A stretch of DNA of 44,160 nucleotides from Branchiostoma floridae (GCF_000003815.2 NC_049991.1:2794582-2838741), one strand, 5' to 3'. Numbered from the stretch's first letter, positions 1 to 12,400 are shown. Notes: a model not told the origin generated them from the sequence alone. Made by a program: numbers and translations.

Positions 1-289
1 CCGTTTTGGCGCTTGCAGGTGGAAGAAAATAACAAGAGTGAAATAGTGTAGAGTTTATAGTCATTTCTACCAAGTTTTACAGCCAATTGTACAGGTGAAG
101 TTAGCGTTGTAGGATTTTAAAACGCCATTGTAAGTAAAATACTCCACCAAACAGATTTCTTTGTAGTGAAATGGACCATTGGTATGAGTCATACTGAATC
201 AGGTCCAGGTTCAGGTCCGGACCTGGACCTGATCCTTTGGACCTGAACCGGACCTGGACCTGAATTTTCTGTACCGGTACCCAGCCCTA
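1..289 (+). mobile_element. hAT-like MITE, copy A (cut by window edge)
   Basis: This matches the right-hand part of the complete element at 14183-14616: the same block around GGCGCTTGCAGGTGGAAG, then the GGTCCGGACCTGGACCTG palindromic stretch, ending in the terminal motif GTACCGGTACCCAGCCCTA. The left end lies outside the window. It sits in the intron just upstream of the first visible CEP95-like exon. Confidence 0.75.
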
Positions 290-354
290 CACGTACCATT
301 ACTAGTATAGCATTTACTATTTGGATTTGACATCTTTCCTGTATACTTTTGCAG

Positions 355-3300
355 ATTCTGGGTTCCATCTACAGAGATGAGTTTAAGGGCATCGCAACCA
401 GTGAGCTGAGGAAACAAGCAGAAATCAGGAGGAAATCAAATCAAAAGGTACCTCATCACAAATACATATTATGAAATATTTTTAGTACTAGGTAATTAAT
501 GCAATTATAGTGCCTTCAAGATAAATGATGCTTCAAAAGCTGGAGCAGTTTTTACAGAGTGTTAAAACAACAAGTTCCTAAAAGTAAAGATCTTGTAATT
601 TTCAGTTTTCTGTAAATGAAACAAACTAGTTGGCCATTGAGTAAAGCTGTAAGAATTGTTAAAGGAGGCACATTAATGTTAATGTCACACATTCGCAAGA
701 TCAAGTGTTGATAAGTGCCTTTAACTCTCGCGAGTTTACGTTTTGAAGTATTGATCCTGAAGGAGGCAACAGTAGTCGTTGAAAATTTGATCGGTGCATA
801 CTTTTGTGTTGGCAGAAAGTTTAGCATTATACTATGATTGCTACCAACATAGATGACTCCATAATAACTTCATATTTCTTGTACTCAGGATAAGATTTAC
901 AGGAAAGCTACCCTGAAGTCTCCAAAGAAGACAACATACAGGCCTGGAACCAAATACAGAGGTACGGTTAACAAGATCATCAGTGTAGTGGACAATCTTG
1001 CCTTTTCCACTTTAAGTGTTATTGAAATTTGAAGATACTGTGAAAGGAGACATGATGATCTTATGATTGCTATGAACATTTCACTGTAAACTTAAAACCA
1101 CCGTGATAATGTTTGCTATGTTGTTAGTTGTGACACAAAAGTTGTGTGGCCCAGGGTTACAGAAATGGATATGGGTGCCGCCCTATGTGCCATGTAGTGT
1201 GGGAAGGACTTTAATCTAACCAAACTAAACTATCTTTCTAGATTTAAGTTACCACTATGAACTGTTGTGTACTTGTTCCTGTTGAACAGCGCCTGTCAGC
1301 AGAGGAACTTCTAGACTTGCGGATGAAGGGAATGAAAGAAGGAGGAAGAGAAGTCGGTCAGCCAGCCCCACAACTCCAGTCAGAGCAGATGACACTTGTA
1401 AGTTATTATTACATCCTGTTCAAACTAGTAGTTTTGAAGCATGAAACATGTGGAGATTAATGTTTGTTTAGATGTGTGTGTACATGTTTGTTTGTTTACA
1501 TGTTTGTTTACATGTTTGTTTGTTTACATGTTGCAGTGACAGTGAAAGACAACGACCTGCTGCCAGTACTAATGGAGGAGTTCCCTTTCCTACACGTCTC
1601 CCCCCACACCATGGCTAACATGTTTATATTTGTTCACATGTTTACGTCTGTTTACATGTTTGTTTACACGTTTGTTTACATGATTGGTTACATGTTGTAG
1701 TGACAGTGAAAGACAACGACCTGCTGCCAGTACTAATGGAGGAGTTCCCGTTCCTGCACGTGTCTCCCCACACCATGGCTAACATGTTTGTTTACATGTT
1801 TGTTTGTTTACATGTTTGTTTGTTTACATGTTGCAGTGACAGTGAAAGACAACGACCTGCTGCCAGTACTAATGGAGGAGTTCCCGTTCCTGCACGTGTC
1901 CCCCCACACCATGGCTAACATGTTTGTTTACATGTTTGTTTACATGTTTGTTTACATGTTTGTTTACAGTGACAGTGAAAGACAACGACCTCCTGCCAGT
2001 ACTAATGGAGGAGTTCCCATTCCTGCACGTGTCCCCCCACACCATGGCTAACATGTTTGTTTACATGTTTGTTTACATGTTTGTTTACAGTGACAGTGAA
2101 AGACAACGACCTCCTGCCAGTACTAATGGAGGAGTTCCCATTCCTGCATGTGTCGCCCCACACCATGGCTAACATGTTTGTTTACATGTTTGTTTACATG
2201 TTGTTTACAGTGACAGTGAAAGACAACGACCTCCTGCCAGTACTAATGGAGGAGTTCCCATTCCTACACGTGTCGCCCCACACCATGGCTAACATGTGGA
2301 GGAGACAGATGAAACAGATAGAACAGATCACCAAGATGTCGGAACCTGTCAGCAAGAGAACCAAGACTCAGAAACAGGTAGGGGACTTTCTGCTACTCTG
2401 CAGTCTGTGTGATTGTTGCTGTTATTGTTTCCTTGCAGTAACCAGGGGTACATAGGGTAGCAAATTTGCTGTTTCAGTAGTTTGCTTTTACAAGGAGGAC
2501 TGAAACATTAAAGTTAAGCTGTTCTACATAATTTTATTTACATATAGTTGACTTCCTTCCTATAGTTTGAGGATGCCAAGAAGAGACAAGAGACCATGCT
2601 GAAGATTCTGGACAAGGAAAGACAGCACCAGCAAAGGATGGTAAGTCTTTGGATTTTCCATGAAAGAAATTGTAGATGATGAAAGATTGCTATGGAGAAA
2701 ATTGATGGAAACTCTACTAAACTGAACTAGGGTTTCCACTTTTGTCGGCATGGCCTCTAACCAATTGCTAGCCAATCAGAGAAGAATCAACTTTACATAC
2801 ACAACATGTAGAGAAAATGATTGGCTGACAGCTGGTTGGAGGCCACACTTTCTAAAGTGGAAATCCCAGCCCAGTTTGTAGGGCCTTTCCAAGATATACT
2901 GTTGAGGCCTCGGGCAAGAATCTGTGTAGGAGAATGGTACTTACTTGCTTTAGGTCTGTTGATGTTTGAAACTTTGCTGTTATGTGACATATAGAAAGAG
3001 CTCCGTGACAGGAGTAAGCAACAGCGCCAGGTGCACCGTGCTGTCCAACAGAAGAGACAGCAATCGGCCCGCGCCAGGAGGTACTACGACGAGTACCAGG
3101 TCAGGATGAGGGCCAAGATGCTGAAGAGGAAGACTCGAGAAGAACAGGTCAGGGATTGTTTTCTTTTGAATGTTTGAAATATCCATAATGATAGTGGACC
3201 AATGAGCTTGCTAGACTTAAAGTTCTTGGAAAAGACACTCAACACAACTTTCCTCTCTGCCCTGGTGTAAAATAAGTACCTGACTTCGGTGCAGGAGAGA

Positions 3301-5213
3301 CAGTGGAAGTAGAGGGATAGGGATTAAGGATTTTCCAATACTGTGCACTAGACACTGGATTATACCTGGTCCTCCATTTTACTAGTAGGATGGTAGCCTA
3401 AAATTACACAGATTACTCAATGACTTATATAGAAAAGTTTTTATGCTTTGTGTGTTTTGTTGTCTTTTCATTCACACTTTGTTTGGTATACTCAGTTTGA
3501 AATTGAAGGTTACACACAACAGTCTTAGTGCACAGGGCAATTGCCGTCTAGTAGAAATGGCTATTGGATCTTTTACTAAGTTTTAGTTTTTACTTTCGCC
3601 TACTGTAACAATAGGTAGTTGTTCGGAACCATGTATCAGGTGATGATTTGAGCATTTTATAAAATGAATTTGTTTCAACAAACGTTGTCTGTACTTATGA
3701 GTACATATTATATCTTACTGTTATCGTATGACGACAAATTTTGCAGATCTTCAAGAAGCTGTTTGAGGAGGGCCTAGGGATCCAGAAGACGCGGATACGG
3801 GATCTGAGACAGTACGCTAAGGAGAAGAGGGACCACGTGGCACAGCGGCAGCAGGATGAACTGGAGTCCATGGAGAACTAGTATCCTTTATGGCACAAGT
3901 TTTCCTTTTTTGGCGACGCCTCAGGGGCTAGCCTTATAGTGTATATAAGTGATTGATTGCCAGGAGGTACCATCTCTGTATTGTTTCTGTGGAAACTCTG
4001 TTTACATTATAACTCAAGGAGCTCAAAGAAGATATAGAAAGGGAAAGGTTTTTTTAAAGGAAACTATACAGAACTTAGTTAACACTTGGTTAACTCTTGT
4101 AGGAAGGTAGGGAAGATGCATAATGGAATTTATAATAATAAGTCCCAATTCATAATGTGTCATTTAGAATTTAAAATTCATGATGCATATTTCATTACAT
4201 TTCATACTGTTGCCATGCCAAAATTTTTGCCATACTTGTTGTCATTGTATGTTTTGTATACATACTAAAGGAATTTAGAAAAAGGAGTTGGATTGTTCAG
4301 TGTATTAGTTCCTTGACCATGTCCCCAGCTACCGTGACCAGTTCAGCATGCTTGCTGAGACTCTGACAAGGGAGCGGTATGAGCTGCAGATTCGGGACAA
4401 AGCCCAAGCAAAGGTAGAGTAATGTTTCACTTTTGTACGATGCACTATCCGCCAGTATCTGGTTTATCGCTTGTTGTTCCCTCTCAGGCACTGGTTAGAT
4501 GTGCTTTTCTCTGCAGTGTTGTCATGTGAGACTTTATCAGTGTTCTCACCAAACCTTTTGCTTGCACTTATACTTTAACCAGAACATTACAGCTCATCAG
4601 CATAGGGGCCCTTACTCTGTGATTTGGATAGCCCTGTGCAGTCACTTCTTGCTCTGACATTTATTATACACTATATACAGTCGCTTCTCTGCTGTTCCGT
4701 CTGGGATCCTGGACATCGCTAACATCTTGAATTATCCAAATTTTGGACGAGGGCGCTGATTGGTCCCTGCACATCAGCAAATAAAGGAATGTGTTCAAGC
4801 GCTCACTCGAATAGGCGTTTCAACACCCAAAATGCGCTCCGTCCACTTGTGGGAGGCCTGTTGTCATTGAACGAGTGCTCTAGAACCCACTCCTTGAATC
4901 GCTCATTAACTGACTACCAGTTTGAATGCACAGGTTCCCCGCCAGGTAGCAAAGCGAACATAGGAGCAAACTACTATCCGGATGGTACCCAGGCTGTTTC
5001 CTGGTTGTGTAAAACTCCAACATTATCCTCCCTGTTGTTGCACTGCAGGTTCTGGAGAAGATGAGACGTGAGCTCCGACAGAAGATGGAACAGGAGATTA
5101 AGGGCCTACAGGAGCAGCTGACTCGTGACGAGGATGACGCGTACTTCCGACAGCTGGAGGCAGACAGGCTGCGTCGTCAGCTCAACTTCGCACGATACCA
5201 GACGAGATTGTAG
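355..5213 (+). CDS. CEP95: CEP95-like coiled-coil protein, C-terminal part (9 exons)
   Basis: Exons, joined by phase: 355-447, 889-961, 1290-1397, 2211-2377, 2566-2640, 2995-3147, 3747-3880, 4329-4413, 5049-5213 (stop TAG). They give 350 residues; the N-terminus is outside the window. The third exon is read in phase 1, giving a basic [14 protein letters not shown] stretch that could be a nuclear or phosphorylation region; the longer open frame over this exon is not the coding one. After a globular-looking piece ([19 protein letters not shown]), the rest is charged coiled coil ([40 protein letters not shown]) ending [17 protein letters not shown]. From memory this matches the C-terminal half of centrosomal protein CEP95 (CCDC45), a centrosome and spindle-pole protein; no search was possible. 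The fourth exon is preceded by five tandem partial copies of its own start. Another centrosomal coiled-coil family remains possible. Confidence 0.62.
1450..2210. repeat. TTTGTTTACATG minisatellite spacers
   Basis: Runs of a 12-bp unit, TTTGTTTACATG, fill every gap between the exon-start copies. They are T-rich on the sense strand and so also supply the pyrimidine tract of each acceptor. The number of units varies between gaps (about 2 to 5). Confidence 0.9.
1537..2297 (+). repeat. Six tandem exon-start copies with 3' splice sites
   Basis: Copies of an 86-bp block begin at 1537, 1701, 1837, 1970, 2091 and 2211. Each is preceded by an AG acceptor (TTGCAG, TTGTAG or TTTACAG) and encodes [20 protein letters not shown] plus SPHTMANM. 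The copies are separated by (TTTGTTTACATG)n. Only the sixth continues into the rest of the exon and has a donor at 2378. Spacings are 164, 136, 133, 121 and 120 bp, so only copies 5 and 6 are in frame with each other. Confidence 0.92.
2719..2878. mobile_element. Foldback MITE in CEP95-like intron
   Basis: The two halves are imperfect inverted repeats of about 58 bp: the left arm runs from AAACTGAACTAGGGTTTCCA, the right arm ends with GGAAATCCCAGCCCAGTTT, and the inner ends are TAGCCAATC and GATTGGCTGA. A short spacer separates them. No clear target-site duplication is seen. It lies in the 2641-2994 intron, between the [10 protein letters not shown] and [10 protein letters not shown] exons. 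Confidence 0.65.
3148..3746 (+). other. CEP95-like intron, no recognised content
   Basis: A 599-bp AT-rich intron with a GT donor after GAAGAACAG and a TTTTGCAG acceptor. I see no coding sequence, repeat array or mobile-element signature. Confidence 0.6.
4414..5048 (+). other. Last CEP95-like intron, no recognised content
   Basis: A 635-bp intron. The 4760-4970 part is GC-richer and has an open frame of about 90 codons, but that frame runs straight through the acceptor at 5048 in the wrong phase and shows no family resemblance. It is probably an old repeat. Confidence 0.5.
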
Positions 5214-5294
5214 TACCTTCTCTTTCCGTGAACACAGAGTGCTTGAGAGATCTTTAATTTGTGTCCAAGTGTTGAACTAGTACTTCTGACAATT

Positions 5295-5400
5295 AGAGGC
5301 AAACCTGCTCCGCCGCCAAATCAACTTTGCATGATACCAGACGAGGTTGTGATACGTGTAGCTTCTCTTTTGTGAACACCACGTGCATGAGAGATCTTTT
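5295..5400 (+). repeat. Decayed duplicate of the CEP95-like terminal exon in its 3' UTR
   Basis: About 105 bp resembling 5155-5260: GAGGCAAACCTGCTCCGCCG against GAGGCAGACAGGCTGCGTCG, then the same TACCAGACGAG, CTTCTCTTT, GTGAACAC and GAGAGATCTTT blocks in the same order. The copy has a stop (TGA) inside the old reading frame, so it is non-coding. It lies after the gene's TAG stop, probably within the 3' UTR. Confidence 0.75.
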
Positions 5401-5456
5401 GTTTCAAAATTGTTTCAAGATGATATCTTTCATTTTATCTTTTCTTACTCTATGAC

Positions 5457-5462
5457 ATTAAA
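5457..5462 (+). terminator. Candidate poly(A) signal ATTAAA (CEP95-like)
   Basis: ATTAAA lies 244 bp after the stop codon. Further AATAAA hexamers lie at 5941 and near 6177 and 6194, so the true cleavage site is not decided by sequence alone. Confidence 0.4.
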
Positions 5463-5550
5463 GATGAATCTCAATGCTTAAAAGATACCAAATGTTTTAC
5501 TGTGGGTTTAAGTACATTTTGTATATTGTAGCAGCAAACTTGTACCTGGT

Positions 5551-5774
5551 TACCCAATGGGTATTGGTATGATTTACCGGTACAAAACCATTTTTTCTTG
5601 TTGGAACTACAGGCAACTTTTAAAGAATTTTAAATGCCAGTGAGAGTTTGATACTCTGCCAAATTGATCCCTTTGTTGAAATTTTCACGAGCAGGTTTAG
5701 GTCTGGAGCGGGACCTAATCTTCTTTACCTGAACCAACCTGTAATTGAATTTTCTGTATCGGTACCCACCCATA
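5551..5774 (+). mobile_element. hAT-like MITE, copy C (degenerate)
   Basis: Left part ACCGGTACAAAACCATTTTT and right part TTTTCTGTATCGGTACCCAC match the family ends at 14183-14616. The middle is shortened and diverged (GGTCTGGAGCGGGACCTAAT). Boundaries are approximate. Confidence 0.6.
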
Positions 5775-6406
5775 CCCAATATGTTTGGCAACAATAGAAA
5801 AAATGTTCATTAATACATGGAGGTTTTTGTATATTTTATTTCCCAATGTAAACTTTCTGTCACCATTTACAGCAGGGTATATCTTATTGCCTTGTCCTTA
5901 CAGCACATATAGACCTTGACAAATGCTATAGATTCTGAATAATAAACTTTTTTGGAGGAACTGCGTAGCTCTTTTAAAGAGTCATGTGTTACAGAAATAA
6001 GATACTTAACATCAAATTCTGAAAATGCTTTAAGCAATGCACAAATTCATAAATCTACAATTGACCATATCTACATGTAGCTGCAGTTTAGGGAATATTC
6101 AATGACATTACTTACATGTATGTTAACTTTTTAACTATTGTATGAAAGAGTTCCTTTGTGTGTAAATACAATGATGAATAAATTGCAGATGGAAATAAAC
6201 ATTGGATGTTGTTCCTCGTTTCTTCTATTTTCCTGTTGAAAGAAAGATGACAACTATTAGCAAACAAGAAAGGTTAAAAGGAACACTGTTAACAGCAAAA
6301 TAAGATGGGGAATTAACCTTAGCCATAGTTTGAACTACAGGCGGCTTACAATCTACACGTAGGAATATTGGATGAAGAAAAAATTCAGACAAACAGTTAC
6401 TTTCCT

Positions 6407-9400
6407 CTAGGATTTAAAAAAAACTTTCTCACCCATTTTGAACCATTTAGGAACCTTCTTTCCATCTTGTTGCCCCCTGGCCTGCCCCGCCCGAGCCCCG
6501 CCCTCAGGTGCAGGGAACACCTGTTGCCTGGGTCTGGGCGGGGCAGCGGCTGATTCAGACACGCCCCTAGCTCCATCTGAGGATGTCTGCACTTTGTCCC
6601 TGGAGGAGAAGTAGGAAAATTACTTAAGACAGGCTTTTTGCTAGGATTTATAGACTACATCCAAAAATTGGGGGAGGGGCAATCTTTTCTCCTTGTTGGA
6701 ACCAGGCTCTATGGGCTATGGTGATAGCTTAGCATGTCAATTAAATTATCTGCAGTGCTGTTCCAGTGTTGTGTGAAGACAGAAAAACAGTCAAAGGCAG
6801 TCTGTGTGGGTTATACATGTACTGTACATGTGCATGTCATTACCAGGGATTCTTGGTTTTAGTGTAGGGTGTATAAATGACGCCTTGCTAGCTAATAGCC
6901 TGATTACTGGTAAGATCACCCTTACTACCTTATTACTTCAGATGGAGACCAAAATGACAGATTTCCCTGAACATCCAAGCTAAAGGGTTTCACAATAAAC
7001 TCAATCCCATGCCTTTGCAAACCCAAATAGAGCAGATTCAAACTTACCTTGTAGCAACTCTGTCAGCATCCAGTGGTGCTGACGCTGTACTTAGCATCTC
7101 TGGTTTCAGGTATCTTTCTACACAATGTAAGCAAGTACAACAGATTTCAGTAATCAAAATTGTGTGGGGGTATTTTAGTATTAACTTTGTCCACTTAAGA
7201 TTTCTAGAGCAAATATGTAATACACACCTATCTACAAATATGCTCTCATAACTTTTGTTTGGAAGATTTGATCCCGACAAAAAAAAAAAAATTGACAACA
7301 GCTACAATGTATTTATGATAATGTAACGATACAGATTTTTTTTTTACAAATGATTTACACATACTGGTACCTTTTACAATATGTCAGAAATGACTGTTTA
7401 ATCAATAAATTATTCAACAAATGAATTATTTTGAAAGAAAACAAAATGTTACCAAACTCACCCCTATGAACCTCTGAACCAAAATGCACCACCACTGCTG
7501 GGAACAGCTTAGCCTTAAGAAACAGACAGTGTCGGTATTTGTATAAAGCTACATCATGATGTCCTATTTCATAACATGTTACAAATTCACTAAATTACAT
7601 TATGTAATATTATCACACCTTTAATTCCAGCTAAAGAGGTTATTTCATTGCACATATTTACAGTAACTGAGCTGCATACCTGATATAAGGTCATGGAAGG
7701 TTTGTCCAGGACATATCTTGGTGGTGTGGTGTCTGAAAGGGGTAATAAAAATACCATAAAAGAAACAATACAGCAAATATAACCATATAAATCTATAAGC
7801 TCTAAAAAGAAGTCTAAAGCAAAAGATGCATTTTATGATAAGTTACACTTATGAGCAGAGAAGCAGACAAAATTTGATGGCAGTAGAACAATAATTGTAA
7901 CAACAGTTCCAACATTTAAATTTGGTGTTTGAATTTTTGACAGTGGTGTACTTGAAGCATGTTTCAATCATTAGATGGAAGCCTGTGTGTAACAAGCTGA
8001 AGTCTGTGTAAAGTTAAAGTTAAAGTTAAAGTTTGCCCATGCATCTAAGACGCGTAGGGTGGCGCCCATCTCCACTTCGAAGCCCTTGGGCCACACATTT
8101 GTGCAAGTCACTACAGCAGGGGGCTGGTCCGCTGGTAGTGATGTGTGTTTAATTTCCACACTCTTCCTCTTTAGTGCTGAGTGCTAAGCAGAGAAAGCAG
8201 CATGTACCATTTTTAGAGTCTTTGGTATGACTCGGCCGGGGATCGAACTCACGACCTACCGAATGCAAGGCGAACACTGTACCCACTTGGCCACTGCACC
8301 GGTTAAAGTCTGTGTGATAACCCAAATATCAACCAGTCCGGAACACCTGCGTTGAACATTGTCAGGGCCCTGGTATGCCATAAAATTTACATGGTGCAAC
8401 ATACTTACATAGGTAGAAAGGGGATGTGGGGTCGGCCAAGTTGGACTTCACAAACTCGGTCAGAGCAGGCACTGAAATAAAAATCAACTTCATTGTTACA
8501 TTCTAAACCATTATCCACAAAGTTTAAAGACCGTGACATGATTTAGCAATGTCTCTTTCAATAGACAGCAAAATTTGTCATCATGCTCAACACCATATTA
8601 TCTCAATTGTGCAACTCAAGTCTTACTCTTAGTAAAAGAATGAGCAATCCATTGTTTTTATGACACATTATGCAAATAGAAATGGAAGATTCCTGATTCC
8701 TGAAAATGAAAGATTTCTAATTCCTAGAAATGGAAGATTCCTAATTCCTTGACAAAGACTGGTGTTGGACAGTTAAAAAAATTAATTAGGTTACACTTTT
8801 TAAGATATTATTGAGAAAGAGGATGACTCTTACAGTACCTGTTTCCATGGGCCTGAAGAATCCCTGCAGTACCGTCCTGTCAGGGAACTGTACCCTGATG
8901 ACAGTCTTGGGGTACTTCTGTATCATCTCCACCTCTCGCTGGGCCCGCATCGCTCCAGTCATCATCGTCTCATCCTCCATCTCTCGTCTGTGGGCAGAAA
9001 GATTTGTCTTTCTTTATAGGCTGCACAAATGAATGAAATGCTTCCAGAAGATTCTGGGGATCACAAACTAAAAAAAAAAACGCATCTCAAATGCTTATGT
9101 ACGGAATAGAATCAAATAAAACATCTGCCCGTACAAAAACCTCCTAACCACAGTAAAGAAAAGAAAAACTGAAATGGTATGGTCATGTGCTACAGTCATC
9201 TGGACTAGCTATATCTACCATGGGGAAACTCTTCAGATAGGAAGAAATAGGGGAAGACAATGGAAAAGATGGGAGGATAACATCAGATAATGGACAGTCA
9301 CGACATTAACTTAAAGTGAAACACTAAGAAAAACAGAGAACTGAGAAGGGCGGACAAAACTTGCTGCCTTGTCTTCTGCGGTTCCCAAAGGTCAAATAGA

Positions 9401-12400
9401 CTAAGGAATAGCCACTGTTTAGTATGCATGTGTGCAGAAGAACGCAGCCTGGACATAAAGGAATACTCTGAAATGAATACTCATTGTTTTGTGTAGCACA
9501 TGTGTGCGTGTGTGCATGGTTCTTTCCCTGAGTAAAGAGGGAAAAAAGCCTACTAAAAGCATCATGCTTTGATTGGGTTCTTCACACTACATATCATAAA
9601 AATGACAAGACTCTTATACTGAACATTCCACGTTTTACATATTTATATTTCAGCCATACATAGTATGGTGAAATATATTGTATTCGTAATGTTTCTTTCT
9701 TTCTTCTTTCTTTCTTTCTTTCTCCTGTCAAATCTTCAAAGTGATTCATCTCCGCCATTCCTGGACCGAATGACCTGAAATTTGGCACAAGGGTAGAGTA
9801 GGCCAATACCCAAATGTGTTTTTTTCATTTTTTTCATATCTGCTCCTTAAAAGATTTTATTAAGGTTTTTTTGCAACTTTTGGACCAAAACTGTATAATT
9901 TGGCCCCCTGTACCATTGTATTACATCCAAATGACCTGAAATTTGGGACAGATGTGCCCTAGATACTTATTCAAAGGATCCATGTATAATATTTGGCATA
10001 AATCACTTCAAAATGGCTCTATAAGGAGGTTTTTGTGGGAGAGTTTTGGATATGTGAGGTTGAAGTGCCGAGGTCAACGACCTCTAGGTCATTCTGGTGT
10101 GTCAGGGCCACAGGTGTGCCAGGTAGATCCAATTATCTACCTACCTTCCTAGTCCATAGACATCCAGGTGGTTGGGGGACAAGGTAGAGCCAATTAATGA
10201 CCAGCCAATGAGCGAGCTGATTTTGCTGGAAGAGTCCATTGTTGGACAGGGGGTGTTTTTTAAAATTTACTTTTAGACTTTGGTGATAATGCCAATGCTC
10301 TTTTTAGCAGAAGTGTTTTTGCACTGAACCAATGCATTGACAAAAGATTACTACTGGGACAGTCCATTTTTACACATAGGGGGGATTTTTTAAAATTTCA
10401 GTTTTGGACATGGGTGATGATTCTGAATTCCATTTGTTGAATGGAAGTTGACCCCCACCTGAAGACTACACATGAGAAGGATTCGGCAGCCAATCAGCAA
10501 GCCTGGTGTTATCTGGAAGAGTCCATTCATGCACGGAGAACTTTATTAAAATTCAGTTTTGAACCGGGTTGCTTATTATACTAAAGGCCATGTACTGTGA
10601 GTATTTCACTTGTCTATTGGCAATTTTAAACAGGGTGTGCTGGGAGATTCCATTCTTCGATGAAGGGGGTATTTTTTAAAATTCATTTTGTGGACTTTGG
10701 TGATTATGTCCATGTCCTATTTTAGCTGATGTATTTTTGGATCGCTCCACTCTACATAGGGGTATAACAGGAAGAGTCGATTCTTGCACAGAGGTTTTTT
10801 TTAAATATGATTTTGGACGGCTGATGATACAAAATTCCATTTCTTAGCGGAAGTGTTTTTGGAGTCGTCTATTTTACCTTTCTACATGGGGTGCACTTGA
10901 AGAGTCCATTCTTGAAGGGGTTTTTGTAAGATTCATTTTTGCTCATAAGTGTGATTAGTAGTTAGAAGTCATTTTAAGCAGAAGTGTTCCATTTTTGCAC
11001 ATAGGTGATTTTGAAACAGTCTATTGTTACATGAGGAGGGAGATGGCTGAAATATGCTGTATTTGCTCTCAAGCAAATGTCGGCCTTTCTAGTTACATAT
11101 TCATTTACAGATAGATATAAACATGTTAATGAGCAACAGAAGTCTTTTTTTACCTTGCTCTTGACAAGTCTGCCATCATGTGCCTCACATCGTTTACTGT
11201 CACTTCAAAGAAGTCATCTGTGGGGTCCTCTGTGGACATGAAACAGATTTGGTACAATTCAATTCCAAAGAGGGGGATGTAAAAGAATAAAAATGAAGAA
11301 TCTGTAACTGTTCAGTAATCCATTATCTGTGTGTTAAGTCATTTCTTCAACCTCCCTAGTTCCTACTTTATTGTAGACCTAACTTTTTTTATTTGTACAC
11401 ATACATCAGTTCTGAATAGATAATACCCCATGGAGTATACAATATATATTTGGATATATCATTGCCAGGGGTATATTCCATCCTGCTGTACCAGCAACAC
11501 TTGAGATGTATACAAGACACTTTTGATATAATAAATAAAAGCATTTCTTGTTGTACCTGATTGTTGTGCCCCTTCCATCATGTCCAGACTGAACACTACA
11601 GGTTCTCTCTCACAAGGCTGAAGCAACATGAAGGGCACAAATTAATTATACAATTTACAGTGTTGGACATTGTGTGAGTAGTGTGAAAAAAAGAGCTAGG
11701 CCTTAAACAATTACACACCATGCTGTCACGCTGCTTTTTGATGTGGTACTTGTGATTCCATATCTTAAAATGGCCTTTATATTCACAATGACAGTACTCG
11801 TAAACATGGGACTCACTATGCTAAAGATTAAGTGATCAACTTATACAGTGAAGACTTCAAATATTCCCAAACCTATTTAAGATTTCCAGATCATAAATAG
11901 CAAACCATTCTAGCCAAAGAGCAATAGAATGATATGTCGGTAGTATCTGTCATCGTGATTTTAACTTTGTAATGGCATTACAGTAGATACATGCTGGACT
12001 TAGTGGAAGTTTCTTACTTCAACATTCCTCCTGTCTACTTCACTCAGCTCATTTACATACACCTCCTGGCCTCTCGATGCCTCTGGAAACTAAACCGACA
12101 AAAATAAGATCAAGGTAAGAATTATGCATTCCAGTATGTTAGAGTCTCCAAACAGAGGTTATAGGCTCTTCCTGGAATATCAAGTCTTTAAAGCATTTTT
12201 GGGATTAGGTGCACTGGTGCACCCAGCTTAAAAAATTGGGTGAACCCAATTAAATTTAAGTAATAACCTAACAATAAAACTTAGTTACAAGCTATCAAAT
12301 TCTTAAACAAGCACCATGACAGACATTTTTATTATCTTTCTAACACTTAGATGTCAAGAATATGATGTATACTAGTATACTTTCATATGTTTACATACAT

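Larger units (their letters stand above)
5214..6406. other. Tail-to-tail spacer, CEP95-like / ASPSCR1
   Basis: This is the 1.2-kb gap between two convergent stop codons. It holds the duplicated terminal-exon remnant, candidate poly(A) signals on the plus strand (5457, 5941) and a TTTATT at about 5835 that reads AATAAA on the minus strand for ASPSCR1. It also holds a decayed hAT-like MITE. No gene is seen. Confidence 0.6.

Noticed and set aside
1257-1460. 67-codon plus-strand open frame over the RS-like exon
   Set aside because: It starts inside the preceding intron and reads the exon in a phase that does not join to either neighbour.
1450-2210. CRISPR-like array
   Set aside because: The repeated blocks are an exon fragment with a simple 12-bp spacer repeat in a eukaryotic gene; spacers are not unique.
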